A stretch of 64,000 nt of DNA from Eudorina sp. 2006-703-Eu-15. Lineage: Eukaryota; Chlorophyta; Chlorophyceae; Chlamydomonadales; Volvocaceae. The first letter of the stretch is position 1, and each line of letters opens with the position of its first letter. The translations under genes and the position numbers were made by a program. The notes beneath the pieces were generated by a model that worked only from the letters and a program-made list of their open reading frames with translations, was not told the origin of the DNA and searched no databases. The stretch is from assembly GCA_003117195.1 (NCBI GenBank), contig BDSI01000046.1:571001-635000 (forward strand). Reading direction: 5' to 3'. Shown here piece after piece: positions 59,046-64,000 of this stretch.

Positions 59046-62000
59046 TCACCGCGCCTCCGCCGGGCGCTCCCACAGCTGTATCCATCGGCCCACTCCAGAC
59101 CCGCTCTCGCTCCCAGCCCCAGCCACATTTCGGGCCAGGATGCCCTGCACCTCCGCCAACGTCCGACCCTTCGTTTCCGGCAGCAGCGCCCACACGTACA
59201 CGGCGCTTGCGAGACAGAGGGCCGCGAACAGCAGGAAGGTGGAGGCGCCCATCAGGTCGTGCAGGGAGAGGAACACCAGATCTGTGACGGAGCCTGCGGG
59301 GCCGTATCCGAGGGCGAGGGCGGCACACGGACGCGTTCAACGGATGTGGTGGTAAGTGGTGGAGAGGGACAGCGCCCCTGCATACAGCGGCAAGGTGAAG
59401 AACCAACGGAGGACTCTGCGAAACGATTCGGAATGCCCATTCGCGCTCTACCACACTTTACTCGCGCACTTGGCTCTCAGGAACGCCAGACAGGCAGCGG
59501 GGCCATTGGACACAGCCCCGGGGCACATCGCGTCCGACAGAGGTCGCACCTACCCGCCCACCCACCGACCCACCTGTCAGGAACAACAGCGCGGTCGCGG
59601 CCGAGGTGGCGGCCGACTTGGCGGTCATGCTGAACAGCTCTGAAACCACGACCTGCGTGACAGACCGACGGGTCACGCACGCCACTCGTGTGGGGACAAG
59701 ACGCACCGCCGAAAGCCATCCTGCGGCTTGGGTTCTGGGTTTGAAGTCGGCGCAATGGTCAAGTGCACCTTCTTGAATGCACATACATTCAGGATTCAGC
59801 CACTTCCGGCTTTTGATCTGTAGCTTTGTTACCCCAATTACCATCCCACCAGCCAATCTTCACGCGCATCCAACCCCCGACCCCCGTGTAGCTCCCCACG
59901 GCTCCCGAGCCCCGAAGCGCATCCAACGGTCCCGCTGCCGGCAGGTTGCGGTGCCCCCCCCCGAACGCACAGCATGGCGCCTTCAAGCAAGCGGTTCGGA
60001 TTACTGAACAGCCCTGCACCTTGCCATCCCAGGGTGCCCAGGCTCCCCCCGACTCACCCAGTAGAGCCCCGCCCAGGAGACGCTGAAGAAGAACGTGAAA
60101 GCGCACATGGCCACCTCCAGGAGGTCCACACTTCCCGCCAGCGCCGCCGCCGTCAGGCCGACGAGCGCCAGGCTGCAGGCCAGCGAGCCCGTGATCAGCA
60201 GCGGGCGCCGGCCGCACCGATCAACCATCAGGAGCGCTGAGGGGGGCAGCACAGCACAGCACAGCACCGCCCAGCCGCAGCGGGGAGGTCAAAAAGTGCG
60301 TGCCGCAGCAGGCAACATACAGCTTGGGGGTCGACAACATCGGAACATAAGGCACACCAGGTCAAGCAACTGGAGGGCCGTCACTGAACATCTGATGGGT
60401 GATGGCAGGCATGCTTCGTTGGTTTGTAGGGTCGTGATCACACACAGCTTCCAAGCAGGGGAAATGCTGGGGGCTGCGACCACCTTCAGATGCCGTGTCA
60501 TGCCATTTGTCTCGTCACCGGGTGGCTGGGTGGGTGGGTGCGTTCCCCGCCATGCCCGACCGCTGCACCCAAGGCCCCACCTGCCACCACCCCGACCGCC
60601 TTGGTGATGCCGATGGCCACCGTGTACAGCATGGCGCTGCTTTCGTCAAAGTTGCCATCGCCGTCCAAGCGCTTCAGCAGCGTGGGCGCGTAATTAATGA
60701 TCGCCGTGGCCGCAGTCACCTGTCGCGGGCGATCGGGGGCGCAACGAAGGGTTTAATAAGGGTAATGAACATGGCTTCAGCTTTGATTAAATTTCACTCT
60801 CAAGTCAATCCATCCAAACCTCCTATACAGCACATGAAACCAATTTATCGCCATCGGGTCATCAGGTGATTTCGAGGCTACTTGATGCGGCCGACGGACC
60901 TTTGCGCCAGGTCCGTCGGGTAATGCTACGGACCGCATCCCATCCCGCGTCTGCACTGCGCGCCAATTGGCCACTGGCGACAACAGCCAGAAGAGCTGTG
61001 CCATGCAGGATCGACAGCGCTCCGACAGGGCTCCGACACGGGCGGAGCAGTTGACACGAGCGGAGCAGAAGCGATCGGTGACAGCCCCCTTCGGCGAAAT
61101 GGTTGTAGTGCGCACACAAACACCCAGCACCACCCATCTTATATAACAACAGGATTTTGAATTTGAATCTGCCCCACCTTCAACTGTATCCATCGCGCGG
61201 CCTTCTGCCACATGACTGCATGATCCCCATGTCTCTGCCCCTCTCTCCCCCTTATGTCAATAAGACACCGCGACCGCGAAAAGCTACCGAATGGGTAGTT
61301 GACCGAGTGTATGATACCCCTTCCCCCTACGTGGTACTGCAAGCCGTGGCCCTGGTCCCTCGCCTGGTCAAAGAAGGCGAGGCCCAGCGCCAGCCACAGC
61401 GCCCGGCGCTCCGGTCCTACTGCCAGCGTGCTGATGTCCGCCACCAGCGCCATCAGGGTGGCGAACAAGCTCGGCTCCTCGCCTGCCGGGGACATACACC
61501 GCGCGTGCATGTCAGGCCGGGGCAGGGCAGGCCGGGGCCGCGGCAGCGCAGCGCAGGAACAGCGACGTGCATCGCGTGTCCTCCGGCGTATTGGCTTCCA
61601 AGGTCGGCTGATTTAGTCGGCGGACCAAGTCGGCAGACCAACCATGCCAAGCGACCGCACAGCCCATACGTACGGTAGGCCACACGGATGAGAACCCGCC
61701 AGCTAGAGGTGAACTAGAGGCCCCAAACAGTGTTTCCTATTACACCACAGCTTCATGAGCTCTCTAGCGTGCGTTCCCAGCTCACCGGGCATGTCTGCCA
61801 GGGACGCTGGCGGTCCGTACGCCAAGGCTGACCCGTCTTCGCCCAGCTCCACAGCGCCGCCGTCGCTCACCGGTAGTAAGAGGTCACGTTCGCCTGGCGC
61901 AGGGGAGCAGTCGTCAAAGGCGTGGGGGCAAGCGGGGCCACAAAACTTTCCGGAACACGTCGTCCCAACAGTAGACTCGGCGCTGCGAAACCATGCGCCT

Positions 62001-63176
62001 CAACACACGACCCGCACCGCAAGCGTGCCTACCCGGCTGTGCCTACACTGCATGCGCTCCCCCCGCGTGGCGAGGCCGTCATGGTACGGCAAAGTGGGGC
62101 ACAACGCGACCTCGACTGCCGCATGGCAGCCTTCTCTGCCCTACACGACTCACCCAGGCATCCACCCGGGCATCCGCCCGGAGACCTAGCCCCTAGGAAC
62201 CCTACACCCTGTAACCCTGATCCCCGAGCCCCGCGCTCACCCGCCGCGGTCGCCACCACCGAGTCGCTCCTTGGCTCCCCGCCCGGGTCCCCAGCGCTCG
62301 CCGGCCTCCGGTCATCGCCCGCCAGAGGACTGTACGACGGGGCTCCGGTCAGGCTGATACCTTCCTGTCGCCGACCGAACGCGTTCAGCAGCCACCCTCG
62401 GCTCAAGCTGGTCCCGCCGGGCCTGCTGCTAGCGCCGCGGCTGCTTGAGACGGCAGCGCGGTTGGCGGCACCGCCGCCAGTACTACTGTATCCCCCGCCA
62501 TCGCCGTTGGGACTGTCGCCAACCTTCGCGGGCGCTGGCGGCGACCTCGTGGACGTTGCAGGGCTGTCGGACGCTGGCCCCGCGCCGTTCCCCGGGGAGC
62601 CGCCCGCCGCGACATGATGCCGCGTCCGGTCGTCGAAGGGTGACGCAACGGATGAGGATAAGCTGAGGGTTGGTGAGCCCAGCTGAGAGCCTGACTCCTC
62701 GGGGATAGGCTCCAGGGAGGGCGGTTTGGGCCGTCCGGCCTTGCCGTGCCAGCAGCCAAACCGGCCCCAGCGGCCGCCGCTGCGCTGCTGCCGCTGGCGC
62801 CAGAGCTTGCGCCGTTGCTCCTGCGGAGTCGCAACACGCGGGCGCAGGGTTCCGTTGGGCGGCACAACACGCACGCAGGAAGTTCCGTCGAGGCGCAAGG
62901 TTAAGGACATATAATGCGGACCTATGGAGCAAGACTCGGGCGAAAAGAAGAGGTTGAGAGGCCTCGGGCACAGGGCAGAGCACACGGGAAGCGTTGGTTA
63001 ATTTGGAGCTCAACTACGTCAAGTCAGGCGGGTCCCCCACAATCGGAGTCCCGCTGACCTCCCGCAATTGGAGTCCACCATCTAAACCCACCCACCAGCA
63101 CTGCATTGCGATCGTTCTGGACGCAGCTCCACAGCTGCAAGAGCTCGTCCTCCGCGTCCCGAACTGCCTGATCGTC
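59046..63176 (-). CDS. MFS sugar transporter (VGT/XylT-like), 5' incomplete
   Basis: Sugar:proton symporter of the MFS sugar-porter family, nearest in wording to plant vacuolar glucose / D-xylose-symporter-like proteins. Eight exons in transcription order join in phase: 63176-63096, 62820-62241, 61893-61786, 61482-61364, 60719-60581, 60236-60058, 59652-59574 and 59293-59046, giving 510 visible residues. Order: an end-of-TM6-loop piece (QAVRDAEDELLQLW), a long Ser/Gly/Pro-rich cytosolic loop, TM7 (LWLALGLAFFDQ/VTAATAIINYAPTLL), MVDRCGRRPLL after TM8, SWAGLYW/VVVSELFSM (TM10), and the C-terminal signature LPETKGRTLAEVQ. The intron after exon 61482-61364 begins GC rather than GT. TM7 has DQ where relatives have QQ. 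TM1-6 exons were not identified and may lie beyond 63200 or outside the window. Confidence 0.85.
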
Positions 63177-64000
63177 CTGGAGGAAAGAAGGGCCCGGAGG
63201 AACGCGGCCACGGGGGGACCGAGATCCCGTGAAATCAACAATAAAAACATGCCAGTTCGCAACGGAGCTCAGGGATCGTTGGCCAGCAGGTATTTCGCGG
63301 CCACGCACGCACCACATGTTGAAGCGCGGCCTGACGTTGTACGGACTTCGCGACCGGCCGCGAGGGCAGCTGGCGCCCGTATCCCGGAGGAGGGATGGTG
63401 CTGACACGTTGGCTGTTGTGCGCCAGGGGACGGACTGCGGCCGATGGCATCATCGAGCTGCCCGCGCCCAGCCGCTCGCGTCTTACTGATGGTAAAGACC
63501 AACATAACCATGTCAGAATGACTTGAAGAGGGGACCATGCGCAAATACCGTATCAACCTGAAGCCCAAGCACGAACGCATTTATGCGAGGGCCCCGCCTC
63601 ACCTCGCGTAAATACTGCAAGCAGCCAGGGTAGCATCCGCGTTCATGGTTCCAAAAAATTGGGTCATGGATCCGAACCATTCACGACTTGCCCGCAGGGC
63701 AACAGCAAGGCGAAAGAGTGGCAAACTCTTGGTTCATGACTACGCTGCTCAGTACTACGACGGGGCTTAGACTGGTCCCACAACGGTGTGCAGCCCTTGA
63801 GCTGCGTTGAATTGGATCTCGCGTGCGGGTCTAGTGCAACCTGTCCATGACAGGCCCCGAACTTGATCCCGATCTCACGTGCGTGGAGCGACATGCATGC
63901 ACTCCCTATATGGAACTCCCCAAGACACACTTCGTAACGTTGCCGTTCTTGGCCTGAACTCTCGCCAGACGCTTTATATGCTTACCAAGTACACCCCACT
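63177..64000. other. window end, transporter intron or upstream DNA, no exon assigned
   Basis: Exons for the first six transporter helices are expected in this direction. The pyrimidine tract just upstream of 63176 (TTCTTTCCTCCAG) is a good acceptor, so at least one intron starts here. A donor-like GTGCGTGCG occurs near 63310 on the minus strand, but no frame ending there reads as a transporter. Confidence 0.4.

Noticed and set aside
61755..62617. Plus-strand frames over the transporter loop exons
   Set aside because: The minus-strand exons join in phase to recognised transporter segments; the plus-strand frames are antisense shadows.

Overview
The window looks like nuclear DNA from a green alga, most likely a volvocine or Chlamydomonas-type chlorophycean. 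Genes have several short introns with GTGAGT/GTGCGT-like donors and pyrimidine-CAG acceptors. Coding exons are GC-rich, TGTAA poly(A)-type signals lie downstream, and there is a thylakoid LHC-superfamily protein. No operons, ribosome binding sites or other prokaryotic features are present. Species cannot be fixed from the sequence alone.

Layout. 1-685: last exon of a YJU2/CWC16 splicing factor (+). 3309-4642: complete five-exon TRAP-alpha gene of the ER translocon (+). 5571-7657: complete seven-exon three-helix LHC-like (ELIP/PsbS-related) chloroplast protein (+). 8881-14130 (+) and 15992-21367 (-): a tail-to-tail pair of four-exon paralogues of about 1.6-1.7 thousand residues. Both carry the conserved Sec16 C-terminal motif at the N-terminus, a long Ala/Gln/Tyr-rich middle, and a coiled-coil tail that resembles the end of p115/Uso1. 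21368-25218: poorly coding DNA with degraded coding-like scraps. 25219-56160: an almost unbroken 31-kb tandem array of about 33 copies of a 0.90- or 0.97-kb unit. 56264-59045: low-complexity intergenic DNA. 59046-63176: the C-terminal two thirds of an MFS sugar transporter (-), whose 5' exons were not found.

Functional themes. TRAP-alpha and the Sec16-tail paralogues both concern the early secretory pathway; the other genes are ordinary cellular genes, and no common pathway links the whole window. Exons were joined by hand from splice signals, reading phase and family similarity. Phases agree at every junction reported.

The two most unusual items are the inverted paralogue pair, which has patches of near-identical DNA between diverged blocks (suggesting gene conversion), and the large satellite array. 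The array has two length classes, alternating long/short units, and diagnostic variants that recur 9.3 kb apart.
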